From NCBI RefSeq assembly GCF_014651035.1, contig NZ_BMWC01000011.1:1-64000 (forward strand): a stretch of DNA of 64,000 nucleotides. The letters run 5' to 3'. Within the stretch, counting starts at the first letter, position 1, and the number at the start of each line of letters is the position of its first letter. The notes beneath the pieces were generated by a model. The model was not told the origin of the DNA and did no database searches. It saw nothing but the letters and a program-made list of their open reading frames with translations. Positions 7,907 through 17,008 of this stretch are shown one piece after another. The DNA is from Streptomyces lomondensis (GTDB taxonomy: Bacteria; Actinomycetota; Actinomycetes; Streptomycetales; Streptomycetaceae). The position numbers and the translations under genes were made by a program.

Positions 7907-9189
7907 ACGGGCCGGACCGGTTCGAGGCGTACGACGACCACGAGGGAGAGGGCGCAGGCGGTGCGAGCGGGCATGGCCCTGGAGTCCCGGAAGGGCCGGA
8001 CGGGCCCGAGCCCGGCCAAGGGCCGGGGCCGGGCCGGGCGCCGCGGATCCCCCTGCCCCGGGCCTCCGTCGAGGACAGCGGGCTGCCGCTGCCCGCGCCG
8101 GCGGACCTCGGTGACGCGGCCCCGCCGCCCGTACGGCCCGTGTTCGAGCACCGCGTGCTGAAGACCCTGCTCGGCGCCTGGGCGCTGGCCGCCTGCTCGG
8201 CCGAGGAGGCCACGGCCGTCGAGGAGCACCTCGGCGAGTGCGGTGCGTGCGCCGACGAGGCACGGCGGCTGCGCGAGGCGGTCGGGCTGCTCCAGCGCCC
8301 CGAGAGCCTCGACCTGGACCCGGGCCTGCGCACCCGGGTCCTGGAGACCTGCCTGGAGCGGCGCCCGCCGCGCATCCCGGTGCCGGACTGGGCCGCCCCG
8401 TACGACGCCGAGGCAGCCCGCCTGGACGCCCTGCTCCAGGACTTCGGCGACGCCGAGTGGCACGCGCCGGTACGGCTGCGCTGGTTCCGGGGCGACGAGC
8501 CGACGAGCCGCCGCACCACCGTCGCCGGGGTGATCGCGCATCTGCTCAGTGTCGACGGGCTGGTGGCGGTCGCGCTCGGCCTGGACGACCCGCTGGGCGA
8601 CGTCACGCCCCGGCGCCCGACCCCGGCGGCCCGCACCGAGGCGTACTGGCACGCCTCCCACTTCCCGCCGACCCGCGCGGTGCGGGCGCCCTGGCGGGAG
8701 CAGAGCCACCACCTCGTGCGCACGGTGTCCTTCACGGGCAGCGGCGTCGGCCGCATGCCGGTGTCGTACGGCGACTTCGAACTGCCCCTGCACGACGCGA
8801 TGCTCGACCGGGCCTTCGAGTGCTGGGTGCACGCCGAGGACATCGCGGACGCGGTCGACTACCCCTACGATCCGCCCTCGCCGCGCCACCTGCACCGCAT
8901 GATCGACCTGGCTGCCCGCATGCTGCCCACGGCCCTGGCCGACCGCCGCCGCGCCGGCCTCGCGGCCCCCGCCCACCACCGCCACCTCGTGGCGGCGGGC
9001 GAACCGGGCCGCAGCCTCCGCCTGGAGATCGAGGGCTCGGGCGGCGGCGAGTGGCTGATCCCCCTCGACTCCCCGCGGCCAAGGGCTCCGCCGAACACGA
9101 GGTGGCCCACGTGGCCCTGGACGGCGTCGAGTTCTGCCGCCTGGCAGCCGGCCACGTACCCCCGCAGGAAGCGGCGGCAGGCCAGGTAG
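7903..9189 (+). CDS. zinc-finger anti-sigma factor with maleylpyruvate isomerase-like (MDMPI) domain, C-terminus frameshifted
   Basis: 428 aa as read. After a low-complexity N-terminus comes a zf-HC2/ZAS-like anti-sigma segment (LGAWALAACSAEEATAVEEHLGECGACADEA, broken here at HLGECGACADE) with the H-x3-C-x2-C zinc motif near residues 110-118. An MDMPI-type helical-bundle domain follows (VAGVIAHLLSVDGLVAVALG, and PVSYGDFELPLHDAMLDRAF). Its GTG overlaps the sigma stop codon, so the two are translationally coupled. From about 9074 the reading frame is abnormal (SPRPRAPPNTRW...). One extra C in the run near 9075-9079 restores a frame that reads AAKGSAEHEVAHVALDGVEF and continues to a TAG at 9246-9248. 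That is either a real 1-nt deletion or a sequencing error; only the last ~40-58 residues change. Confidence 0.82.
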   Translation: MNGPDRFEAYDDHEGEGAGGASGHGPGVPEGPDGPEPGQGPGPGRAPRIPLPRASVEDSGLPLPAPADLGDAAPPPVRPVFEHRVLKTLLGAWALAACSAEEATAVEEHLGECGACADEARRLREAVGLLQRPESLDLDPGLRTRVLETCLERRPPRIPVPDWAAPYDAEAARLDALLQDFGDAEWHAPVRLRWFRGDEPTSRRTTVAGVIAHLLSVDGLVAVALGLDDPLGDVTPRRPTPAARTEAYWHASHFPPTRAVRAPWREQSHHLVRTVSFTGSGVGRMPVSYGDFELPLHDAMLDRAFECWVHAEDIADAVDYPYDPPSPRHLHRMIDLAARMLPTALADRRRAGLAAPAHHRHLVAAGEPGRSLRLEIEGSGGGEWLIPLDSPRPRAPPNTRWPTWPWTASSSAAWQPATYPRRKRRQAR

Positions 9190-9271
9190 GAGACAGAGAG
9201 GCCATCAGAGACGTCCTCCACGCCGCCGCTTCACTGAGCAGGATGTAGAACCCACCTCAGGGGCACGTCCT

Positions 9272-9294
9272 CAGGGGCGCGGGGAACTGCGCGA
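9272..9294 (+). repeat. dispersed 3'-end element, copy 2
   Basis: A 23-bp match to the element at 5808. It starts 24 bp after the restored stop codon (9248) of the anti-sigma gene and 51 bp before the 3' end of purU, between convergent genes. Confidence 0.75.
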
Positions 9295-9345
9295 ACAACC
9301 CCCACACACCCGCACGCGCCCACGAAACAGGAACGACCCGAGCTC

Positions 9346-10227
9346 CTAGGCGAAAATCACAGTCCGCCGCCCATTGAGCAGAATCCTCCGCTCGGCATGC
9401 CACTTCACAGCCCGCGCGAGCGCCTGGCACTCCACGTCCCGCCCGATCGCGACCAGCCCCTCCGGCGTCACGTCGTGCCCGACCCGCTCGACCTCCTGCT
9501 CGATGATCGGCCCCTCGTCGAGATCGGCCGTCACATAGTGCGCCGTCGCACCGATCAGCTTCACACCCCGGGCATGAGCCTGGTGATACGGCTTCGCCCC
9601 CTTGAAGCTCGGCAGGAACGAGTGGTGGATGTTGATGATCTGCCCGGCCAGCGCCTTGCACAGGTCGTCCGAGAGCACCTGCATGTACCGGGCGAGAACG
9701 ACCAGCTCCACGCCCTCCTCACGCACGATGTCGAGCAGCCGCGCCTCCGCCTCGGCCTTCGTCTCCTTCGTCACCGGAATGTGGTGGAAGGGAATGTTGT
9801 ACGAGCCCACCAGCTCGGCAAAGTCCGTGTGGTTGGACACCACACCCGCGATCTCCACCGGCAACGCCCCGGTCCGCGCCCGGAACAGCAGGTCGTTCAG
9901 GCAGTGCCCGAACTTGCTGACCATCAGCACGACCCGCATCTTCTCCTCGGCCCGGTGGATCTGCCAGTCCATCTGGAAGGAGTCACCGATCGCCGCGAAG
10001 CTCGCCCGCAGCTTCTCCACGGTCACCGGCGGGTCCGCCGAGAAGTGGACCCGCATGAAGAACAGTCCCGTGTCGTGGTCGCCGAACTGCTGGCTGTCCT
10101 CGATGTTGCAGCCGGTCATGAACAGATAGCTCGACACGGCGTGCACGATGCCCTTCCTGTCCGGGCAGGAAAGGGTGAGGACGTACTGGTCGGCCGGGAC
10201 CGCGGCGCTGGTGGACTGCTCGTTCAT
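9346..10227 (-). CDS. purU: formyltetrahydrofolate deformylase
   Basis: 293 aa, full length. An N-terminal ACT domain (LTLSCPDRKGIVHAVSSYLF, residues ~15-90) senses a metabolite, probably Met/Gly as in E. coli PurU. It is followed by a formyltransferase-type catalytic domain with IINIHHSFLPSFKG (catalytic Asn/His) and GATAHYVTADLDEGPIIEQ (catalytic Asp). It hydrolyses 10-formyl-THF to THF and formate in the cytoplasm, balancing one-carbon pools. ATG at 10227. It follows the SCO4402-family gene on the same strand, with a 46-bp gap. Confidence 0.95.
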   Translation of the reverse strand: MNEQSTSAAVPADQYVLTLSCPDRKGIVHAVSSYLFMTGCNIEDSQQFGDHDTGLFFMRVHFSADPPVTVEKLRASFAAIGDSFQMDWQIHRAEEKMRVVLMVSKFGHCLNDLLFRARTGALPVEIAGVVSNHTDFAELVGSYNIPFHHIPVTKETKAEAEARLLDIVREEGVELVVLARYMQVLSDDLCKALAGQIINIHHSFLPSFKGAKPYHQAHARGVKLIGATAHYVTADLDEGPIIEQEVERVGHDVTPEGLVAIGRDVECQALARAVKWHAERRILLNGRRTVIFA

Positions 10228-10273
10228 GCAGGACAGGTTCCCACAAGGAAAGACGGCACCGGCAATCGTCCCG

Positions 10274-10774
10274 CTAGGCGGACCTGGTCATGATCCGCAG
10301 TACCTCCAGGCTGCGCGGCGGTGTGTCCGGCTCCTCGCCGTCGCTCGCGGCGAGCCGCACATGCGCGTCCCGGGCCGCCCGGACCGCCTCCGGCCACCCC
10401 TGGTGCTCCAGGTACGCGGCGACCGGCGCGTCCGGCCCGACCTGGTGCATGATCCGCAGCACCCGCAGCACGGCGGTGTCGACGAGGGCCGCCTCCTGGG
10501 AGTCGCGGAAGATCGTGCCGACGTACTTCTCGGCGGACCAGTGGTCCAGCCAGGTGTCCTCGACCAGCCGGTACACCGCGTCGGTCACGTCGCCGTAGCC
10601 GTCCACGCCGGCCAGCCAGACGTCCCGCTGGAACACGGGATCGGAGAGCATGTGCAGCGCCGAGCGCACGTTGCTGCGCCAGCGCCACCACGGCATGTCA
10701 TTGACAGGCATGCCGCCCATGGTGGATGAGCGACGGCCACGACGGGAAGAGTTCTCCGAAGCTTGCACGGTCAT
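10274..10774 (-). CDS. SCO4402-family conserved hypothetical protein
   Basis: 166 aa, cytoplasmic, Trp-rich core (PVNDMPWWRWRSNVRSALHM) and a helical body (DTWLDHWSAEKYVGTIFRD). It matches from memory the streptomycete SCO4402 family, whose function is unknown. I chose ATG at 10774, which has GGAGGGG 10 nt upstream; a GTG at 10795 overlaps that ribosome binding site and is less likely. Probably co-transcribed with purU downstream. Confidence 0.8.
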   Translation of the reverse strand: MTVQASENSSRRGRRSSTMGGMPVNDMPWWRWRSNVRSALHMLSDPVFQRDVWLAGVDGYGDVTDAVYRLVEDTWLDHWSAEKYVGTIFRDSQEAALVDTAVLRVLRIMHQVGPDAPVAAYLEHQGWPEAVRAARDAHVRLAASDGEEPDTPPRSLEVLRIMTRSA

Positions 10775-10891
10775 CGATCGTACGTTCCCCTCCACATGAT
10801 CCCCACCGACCCCTGCAATTCACCTGCGCGTCACCAATTGTTGACCAAAGATCACTCGCCGGTTAGCCGTGTGACGGAATCGTGCGGAACC

Positions 10892-12202
10892 ATGACCGGC
10901 AGGCGACGCACCCCCAGCACATACCTCCCCGGCCTCCTCACCCGTCACGCCAAAAAAGGCGTCCTGTCCGCGGGCACGGCGGTCGCGTGCGCGTCCCTCC
11001 TCGCCGGCTGCGGGGTCGTCCCCGGTACCACGGGGGGTGCCGGGGACGACGCGATCACCGTCATGACCTGGGCGCCGGAGAACACCAAGGCCACCAACAA
11101 GCCCGGCATGCCCGCCTTCGCCCGCGCCTACGCCCGCTGGATCAACGCCCACGGCGGGATCCACGGCCGCGAGCTCAACGTGCTGACCTGCAACGACCAC
11201 AACGACAGCGTGGCCGCCGCGAAGTGCGCCCGGCGGGCCGCCAAGGAGAACGTCGTCGCGGTCGTAGGATCCTACAGCCAGTACGCCGACTCCTTCTTCC
11301 CCTCCCTGGAGGGCGCGGGCATCCCCTACATAGGCGGCTACGGCGTCACCAACGACGAGTTCACCAGCCCCCTGTCCTACCCCGTCAACGGCGGCCAGCC
11401 CGCGCTGCTCGCCGGTCTCGGCAGGGCGCTCGCCGACTGCGGGCCCGTCACGCTGATCCGACCCGACACCATCGCGGGCGACCAGCTGCCCCCGCTGCTC
11501 GACTCCGGCCTGAAGGCGGGCGGGCACGAGGCCGCGAACGACCAGCGGGCGGCGGAGGACGCCACCGAGTACGACGGCCAGGCGGCCCGCGCGCTGCGCG
11601 CGACGACCGGCGACCCCACGGACAAGGGATGTGTGGTGCCCGCGCTCGGGGACCGCAACGGCACTTTCATGGACTCCTTCCGGCGCGCCCGCGTGGACTA
11701 CCCCGAGGTACGGACGGCCACCGTGCTCGGCAGCGTCGACCAGACGGTGATCGACGCGACCGGCGGGGCGTCGGGGCCGTACGAGGGCTCGTACATCACC
11801 GGGTGGTACCCGGTGGCGAGCGATCCGCGCTGGGACGGGTTGAAGAAGGTGATCCGCGAGCAGGCCTTCGGCGACAACCGCATCGACCCCGCGGACGCCG
11901 GCGTGCAGACCACGTGGATCGCCTACACCGTCTTCAAGAAGATAGTCGAGTCGCTCGGCAGCGGAGAGGTGACCGCCGACACGGTGACGGAGGCCCTCGA
12001 CGACGGCCTCAAGGTCAGCACGGGCGGGCTCACGCCGACACTGCAGTGGAAGTTCCAGGACAAGCTCGCCTCGGCCGGCTTCCCGCGCATGGTCAACGCC
12101 AACGTGACCCTTCAGGTGGTGCGGGAGGGGCGGCTGGTGTCGGCGCGGAAGGGCTTCGTCGACACCACGAGGACGCTCCAGGACGCCGACGTGCACTACT
12201 GA
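10892..12202 (+). CDS. ABC transporter substrate-binding lipoprotein (Leu/Ile/Val-binding type)
   Basis: 436 aa. The N-terminal signal has basic residues, a hydrophobic core and the lipobox LLAGC with Cys at residue 40, so the mature protein should be a membrane-anchored extracellular lipoprotein. The body is a periplasmic-binding-protein type 6 fold (VMTWAPENTKATNKPGMPAF, FARAYARWINAHGGIHG), as in branched-chain amino acid binding proteins. No permease or ATPase gene is next to it, so it is an orphan receptor or a sensor. ATG at 10892 is chosen because it gives a proper signal peptide; GTG at 10871 is possible. Confidence 0.87.
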   Translation: MTGRRRTPSTYLPGLLTRHAKKGVLSAGTAVACASLLAGCGVVPGTTGGAGDDAITVMTWAPENTKATNKPGMPAFARAYARWINAHGGIHGRELNVLTCNDHNDSVAAAKCARRAAKENVVAVVGSYSQYADSFFPSLEGAGIPYIGGYGVTNDEFTSPLSYPVNGGQPALLAGLGRALADCGPVTLIRPDTIAGDQLPPLLDSGLKAGGHEAANDQRAAEDATEYDGQAARALRATTGDPTDKGCVVPALGDRNGTFMDSFRRARVDYPEVRTATVLGSVDQTVIDATGGASGPYEGSYITGWYPVASDPRWDGLKKVIREQAFGDNRIDPADAGVQTTWIAYTVFKKIVESLGSGEVTADTVTEALDDGLKVSTGGLTPTLQWKFQDKLASAGFPRMVNANVTLQVVREGRLVSARKGFVDTTRTLQDADVHY

Positions 12203-12239
12203 GCGGCCCGCTCGGCAGTTCACGCCCGGACCGGCTCCG

Positions 12240-14324
12240 TCACAGCTGCGTCGGCTGACGCTCGGTCAGGCCGTAGGTCTTCGCGATCCCGTTCCACAGC
12301 TTGGCCGCCTTGGCCTTCTCGGCGCTCGCCACACCGCTGGCCCGGTTGCCGGCCTGGGTCTGGCCGGTGACCCGGGCCTGGCCCTTCCTGCACCCCTTCT
12401 TGCCGGCGGTCTGGTCGGCCCAGGCCGCGTAGTGGTTGTCGGCCGAGGCCGAGGCCTGCCACGCCTTGGTGAGGGCGGTGGTCAGCGCGGCGTGGTCGGG
12501 CAGCTGGTCGACCTTGATCCCGCCGAGCCGGGTGACCAGCTGGGTGCGCTGCTTGGCGGCGTCGCGCAGGTCCTTGGCCGCCTGGGCGAGGTTGTCGCAG
12601 CCCTTGACGTCGGCCACCGCGTTGATCACGGTGCTGCGGCTGTCGCCGCTGTCGGCCAGGAGCTTGTCCAGTTCGACGGCCTGGGCCCGGGCCGGGTCGG
12701 CGGACGGCGAGGCGGAGCCGTCCGTGGCGGGCGCGGAGGCGGCCACGGTCTTGTTGTCGCCGCCGTCGTCGCTCCCGCCTCCGCCGCCGGCGAGCAGCGC
12801 GCCGGCGCCGACGCCGAGGACGGCGATGCCGATGCCGACGGCCGCGATCACCGGCACGCGCGAGCCGCCCCGGCCGCCGTGGGACCGGCCCCCGGCGGCC
12901 GGGGTGTGGGACGGCTGGGGAGCGCCGTACGAGGGCTGCGGCTGCTCGAAGCGGGGGAGCTGCTGTGTGGCCCCGGCCGGGCTCTCGGCACCGTGGTCGC
13001 TGCGGAAGAGGTTGTCGAACTCGGCGGGCGGGTGCTTGTCCCCGCCCGGCACCGGCGGGATGTACTGCGTGGCCTCGGCGTCCGGGTTCGAGGCCGGCGG
13101 CAGCGGCCCGGCTCCCGCGCCGGCCCGGGGGCCGGTCCCCAGGAACCGCGTCGTCTCGGGGTCCTCGGCGGCGGGCCTCTCGGGCGGCAGGGCGCCCGGG
13201 CCCACCGGGGGTATGTACTGCGTCGCCCCCTCGTCGGCGGCCGGGGCGACAGGCGGCAGGTACTGCGTGGCCGCGGCGGCCCCGTCCGCTGTGACGGGCG
13301 GCAGGTACTGGGTGACTCCCTCGGCGGAGGCCGCGGGCCCCTGGGCGCCGCCCGAAGCGCCGCCGTGGGCGTCGGAGGCCGGCGGCAGCGGGGCGCCTCC
13401 GGCGGTGTTGCCGTGCGCGTCGGACGCCGGCGGCAGCGGACCACCGCCGGCCGGCCCGTAGGCGGCGGGCGGGTACGCCTCGTTGGCCTGCGGCAGGCCG
13501 CCCCCGGTGTGGGACCCGTACCCGGCACCGGCCTGCTGCGACGGCCCACCGGCCGATCCGGCCCCGTGCCCACCGTGTGAAGTCTGCGGCAGCGGACCCC
13601 CTCCGGCCGAGGAACCGTACCCGTCGGCCTGCGGCAACGAACCGCCGCCCGGTCCGGACCCGTGCCCACCAGGCGCCGCATGCGGCAGCGAACCCCCTCC
13701 GCTCGGGGAGCCGTACGCGGCGGTCTGCTGCGACGGTCCGGCCCCATGCCCACCGTGTGAAGCCTGCGGCTGCGAGCCCCCTCCGGCCGGAGAGCCGTAC
13801 CCGTCGGTCTGCGGTGGTGGGCCGCCCGCGGCGGGGCCGTAGGCGTCGGAGGCCGGGGGCAGGCCGGTGCCGGGGTGGGACCCGTAGCCGGCAGGCGCCT
13901 GGGGCCGGGGGCCGCCGTACGGGCCGTTGTCCGCGGGCTGCTGCGTCCCGGCGTAGGGGTTCGGGGGCTGCTGCGTCCCGGCGTAGGGGTTCGGGGGCTG
14001 CGTGCCCTCCGGGGGGAGCGCGCCCGGGCCCTGTGCGCCCCAGGCCGGGGGTTCCGGCGTGGACCACTGCTGGGGCGGTGGGGACTGCCAGGGCTGGCCC
14101 GGCGGCGGGGGCGGGGTCTGCTGGTCCGGGCCCCACGGCTGGCCCCAGGTCTGGCCCTCCGCCGGGGCGGAGGCCGGAGCCGGGCCGGGACGGCGGCCCG
14201 CGGGAGCGTCACCGGGTCCGCCCGTCATGCCCGGCAGCAGCGGTTCGCCACCGTCGGAGGGCAGCACGATGCCTTCGCGCGCGGGGCGCGCCGAGGGCTC
14301 CTCGCCCTGTCCACTCTGCGTCAC
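12240..14324 (-). CDS. large proline/glycine-rich single-pass membrane protein with TQY[LI]PPV repeats
   Basis: 694 aa. Residues ~1-480 are a Pro/Gly/Gln-rich cytoplasmic region. It contains a tandem NPYAGTQQP repeat, several G-G-G-x-L-P-Q units, and four copies of A-T-Q-Y-[LI]-P-P-V (GVTQYLPPV, AATQYLPPV, GATQYIPPV, EATQYIPPV) plus PETTRFLG. One transmembrane helix (VPVIAAVGIGIAVLGVGAGA, about 486-508) is followed by a ~180-aa outside domain with two Cys (around VKGCDN and KKGCRK) that could form a disulfide. I recognise no enzyme. The Thr motifs look like Ser/Thr-kinase or FHA-docking sites in actinobacterial membrane proteins (inference). Monocistronic; ATG at 14324. Confidence 0.75.
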   Translation of the reverse strand: MTQSGQGEEPSARPAREGIVLPSDGGEPLLPGMTGGPGDAPAGRRPGPAPASAPAEGQTWGQPWGPDQQTPPPPPGQPWQSPPPQQWSTPEPPAWGAQGPGALPPEGTQPPNPYAGTQQPPNPYAGTQQPADNGPYGGPRPQAPAGYGSHPGTGLPPASDAYGPAAGGPPPQTDGYGSPAGGGSQPQASHGGHGAGPSQQTAAYGSPSGGGSLPHAAPGGHGSGPGGGSLPQADGYGSSAGGGPLPQTSHGGHGAGSAGGPSQQAGAGYGSHTGGGLPQANEAYPPAAYGPAGGGPLPPASDAHGNTAGGAPLPPASDAHGGASGGAQGPAASAEGVTQYLPPVTADGAAAATQYLPPVAPAADEGATQYIPPVGPGALPPERPAAEDPETTRFLGTGPRAGAGAGPLPPASNPDAEATQYIPPVPGGDKHPPAEFDNLFRSDHGAESPAGATQQLPRFEQPQPSYGAPQPSHTPAAGGRSHGGRGGSRVPVIAAVGIGIAVLGVGAGALLAGGGGGSDDGGDNKTVAASAPATDGSASPSADPARAQAVELDKLLADSGDSRSTVINAVADVKGCDNLAQAAKDLRDAAKQRTQLVTRLGGIKVDQLPDHAALTTALTKAWQASASADNHYAAWADQTAGKKGCRKGQARVTGQTQAGNRASGVASAEKAKAAKLWNGIAKTYGLTERQPTQL

Positions 14325-14525
14325 CGGGACTCCTACTAATGGGGGACCTTGTGAATCGTCGGCTCACGCTACCGGGTCCCCTGAGCCCGGTGCCACGCAG
14401 CACAGGGCGCAACCTCCTGCCCTGTGAGCGCGGTAACAAAACCGGGTCACGGCACGCTGTTCATGTCACCTCCCGCGCGCCGAGCAGCCGTTTCCCGCAC
14501 GTTCACGCATGCGGGGACCTTGTGT

Positions 14526-15911
14526 TCACGCCGCCGCCTGGAGATCCAGCCGCGCCCCGAACTCCCTTACCACCGCCTCGTCCCGGTACGGCTCCAGCCG
14601 CTGCTGGAAGTCCTCCAGATACTCGGCGCCCCGGTTGGAGCGCAGCCCCTCCAGCAGCTCCACGGCCTTCATGCCCGTGCTGCACGCCTCTTCGATCTCG
14701 CGCTGCTGCACCTGCGCCGTGGCGAGCAGCACATAGCCGATGGCCCGGCGGCGCGCCCGCGTCTCGGGGTGCCCGGCCAGCGACTCCTGCGCGCACCGCG
14801 CCGCCGCCTCGGCCTGCCCCAGGTCGCGATGGCAGTGGGCCAACTCGTCGGCGAGGTAGGCCTCGTCGAAGTGCTTGATCCACACCGGGTCGTCCCCGGC
14901 GGCCGGGTCGGCCGCCTCCAGGGCGCTCACCGCGCGCCCGGCCGCGGTCTGGGCGGCGCGCGCGTCGCCCATCAGGGCGTGCCCGCGCGCCTCCGCCGCG
15001 TGGAACATCGACTCCGCACGCGGCGTCACGCGCCCCCGCGCCCCCTCCTGCGCCGCGCGCGCCAACTGCGCGATCTCCCGCGGGTTCCCGAGCTGCGCGG
15101 CGAGATGGCTCATGGAGGCGGCGAGGACGTACCCGCCGTAGCCGCGGTCCCCGGCCGCCTGGGCCAGTCGCAGCGCCTGGATGTAGTAGCGCTGGGCCAG
15201 GCCCGGCTGCCCGGTGTCCACGGCCATGTACCCGGCGAGTTCGGTCAGCCGGGCCACCGCGGCGAACAGGTCCCGCCCCACCGCCTCCCGGTACGACCCC
15301 GCCAGCAGCCCGGAGACCACGCTGTTGAGGTAGTGCACGACAACCGGGCGCACATGCCCGCTGCCGTACTGGTGGTCGAGGTCCACCAGCGCCTGCGTCA
15401 TGGCCCGCACGGCCTGCACGTCGGACTGCCCCACCCGCGGCCCGGCCGAGCGCGACACCTGCGAGTCGGGCGCGGAGATGAGCCAGTCCCGGCTGGGCTC
15501 GACCAGCGCCGAGGCGGCGACGGAGGAGCCGGACAGGAAGTCCCGCCGCCCCACGTCACTGCGCCACAGCTCGCAGACCTGCTCGATGGCCCCCAGTACC
15601 GTCGGCGAGAACTGGAGGCCCACCCCCGAGGCGAGGTTCTTGCCGTTGGCCATGCCGATCTCGTCGATCGTGACCGTACGGCCGAGTTTGCGGCCGAGTG
15701 CCTCGGCGATGATCGCCGGAGCCCGGCCCCGCGGCTGCTGCCCGCGCAGCCAGCGCGCCACGGACGTCTTGTCGTAGCGCAGGTCGAGGCCGTGCTCGGC
15801 ACCGCACATGTTGACCCGGCGGGCGAGGCCGGCGTTGGAGCATCCGGCTTCCTGGATGAGTGCCTGGAGCCGTTCGTTCGGCTGCCGGGCGACGAGCGGC
15901 CTTGCGGCCAT
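14526..15911 (-). CDS. XRE-type helix-turn-helix regulator with TPR-like repeats
   Basis: 461 aa. Residues ~5-80 form an atypical helix-turn-helix segment (ERLQALIQEAGCSNAGLARR, then TSVARWLRGQQPRGRAPAII). A linker RRDFLSGSSVAASAL follows, then a long alpha-helical TPR-like body (ELAGYMAVDTGQPGLAQRYY, GYVLAASMSHLAAQLGNPRE). This layout is common among streptomycete developmental/antibiotic regulators of the NsdA/BldD-neighbour type, but it is not NsdA itself. ATG at 15911 has AGGGGGT upstream, so I reject a start 33 nt earlier. Likely a cytoplasmic DNA-binding regulator responding to peptide or protein partners. Confidence 0.82.
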   Translation of the reverse strand: MAARPLVARQPNERLQALIQEAGCSNAGLARRVNMCGAEHGLDLRYDKTSVARWLRGQQPRGRAPAIIAEALGRKLGRTVTIDEIGMANGKNLASGVGLQFSPTVLGAIEQVCELWRSDVGRRDFLSGSSVAASALVEPSRDWLISAPDSQVSRSAGPRVGQSDVQAVRAMTQALVDLDHQYGSGHVRPVVVHYLNSVVSGLLAGSYREAVGRDLFAAVARLTELAGYMAVDTGQPGLAQRYYIQALRLAQAAGDRGYGGYVLAASMSHLAAQLGNPREIAQLARAAQEGARGRVTPRAESMFHAAEARGHALMGDARAAQTAAGRAVSALEAADPAAGDDPVWIKHFDEAYLADELAHCHRDLGQAEAAARCAQESLAGHPETRARRRAIGYVLLATAQVQQREIEEACSTGMKAVELLEGLRSNRGAEYLEDFQQRLEPYRDEAVVREFGARLDLQAAA

Positions 15912-16227
15912 GGCGTACCCCCTGTGGCTGCGGTGCCTGCCCACGCACCGAGTTGACGTGTCTTCCGCGGCCGGGGTCCCTCGCGTCCCGGCGAAAAGAT
16001 CCGGCCGTGAAGATCAATGCCCCGCCGACCAGGCGAAAATGCGAGGCATGTGAGGATTGCCGGGGTATCGGCTGCTGCCGGCCCCACTCCTGGCTACCCA
16101 CCTCCGGCCACGGATCCTCCTGCGCGCCCCCGCACATGCACCCATGCGCCCCGGCCACGGAAGCGATGCTCCTCCCCGCGCACACGGGCGGGCGTAACCC
16201 CTGGTGACGACCAGAGTTGTGTTCATC
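15912..16227. other. 316-bp intergenic region between divergent genes
   Basis: It holds the promoters of the XRE/TPR regulator (leftward) and the primase-polymerase-like gene (rightward). I see no clear palindrome or small gene. The GTG at 16204 lies inside this stretch and could be the true start of the rightward gene. Confidence 0.35.
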
Positions 16228-16881
16228 GTGGAAGAGACGATCGCCGGCACCGAAGCCGCTCAGATCCCGAAGCAGCGCGGGGAATCGCTGCTGGAGACCG
16301 CTGTCCGCTACGCCGAGGAGCGCCACTGGGACGTGTTCCCCGGCACCTGGCTGGAAGCCGCCGACGGCGCTCAGCGCTGCTCCTGCGGTGACGCCGAGTG
16401 CCCGGCGCCCGGGTCGCACCCGGCGCGTCCGGACTGGGAGTCGCAGGCGACGGGCAGCGCGACCGTCGCGCGGCGGATGTGGCAGAAGCAGCCGACCGCG
16501 TCGATCCTGCTGCCGACGGGGCGTACGTTCGACGCGATCTCCGTGCCGGAGACCGCCGGGTTCCTGGCGCTGGCGCGGATGGAGCGGATGGAGCTGACGC
16601 TGGGGCCGGTGACGCTCACGCCGGATCGGCGGATGGAGTTCTTCGTGCTGCCGGGGGCTTCCGTGAAGGTGCCTGATCTGGTGCGGAAGCTGGGGTGGTC
16701 GTTGTCGTCGCTGGATCTGACGGTGCTGGGTGAGGGCGCGTATGTGGCTGCGCCGCCTACGCGGTTCGGGTCGCGGGGGGCTGTGCAGTGGGCCTGCCGG
16801 CCTACGCCTGCGAATCGGTGGCTGCCGGATGCGGAGGAGTTGATCTCGCCGTTGGCGTATGCGTGCGGGCGGGATCGGTGA
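16228..16881 (+). CDS. bifunctional DNA primase/polymerase N-terminal-like protein
   Basis: 217 aa. The segment ETAVRYAEERHWDVFPGTWL and the cysteine cluster CSCGDAECPAPGSHP fit the short streptomycete proteins annotated as Prim-Pol N-terminal domain. The catalytic acidic residues of true Prim-Pols are not evident here (VVPETDxD-like segments are missing), so it may be non-catalytic. The chosen GTG at 16228 gives VEETIAGTEAAQIPKQRGES; GTG at 16204 would add eight residues. Neither start has a strong ribosome binding site. Stand-alone gene. Confidence 0.72.
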   Translation: MEETIAGTEAAQIPKQRGESLLETAVRYAEERHWDVFPGTWLEAADGAQRCSCGDAECPAPGSHPARPDWESQATGSATVARRMWQKQPTASILLPTGRTFDAISVPETAGFLALARMERMELTLGPVTLTPDRRMEFFVLPGASVKVPDLVRKLGWSLSSLDLTVLGEGAYVAAPPTRFGSRGAVQWACRPTPANRWLPDAEELISPLAYACGRDR

Positions 16882-16939
16882 GCGCCTGATCGTCTGTGTG
16901 GCTCGTCTTCGTCGGCGGCTGCGGGTCGTTCGTGGTTGA

Positions 16940-16962
16940 TCGCGCAGTTCCCCGCGCCCCTT
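16940..16962 (-). repeat. dispersed 3'-end element, copy 3 (inverted)
   Basis: Reverse-complement copy (TCGCGCAGTTCCCCGCGCCC core), 59 bp after the primase-polymerase-like stop and about 47 bp before the ABC ATPase start codon. Confidence 0.75.
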
Positions 16963-17008
16963 GGGCACGACCGAAACCGTAGGGTTCAGGGTGACGGAGG
17001 GAGTTGCG

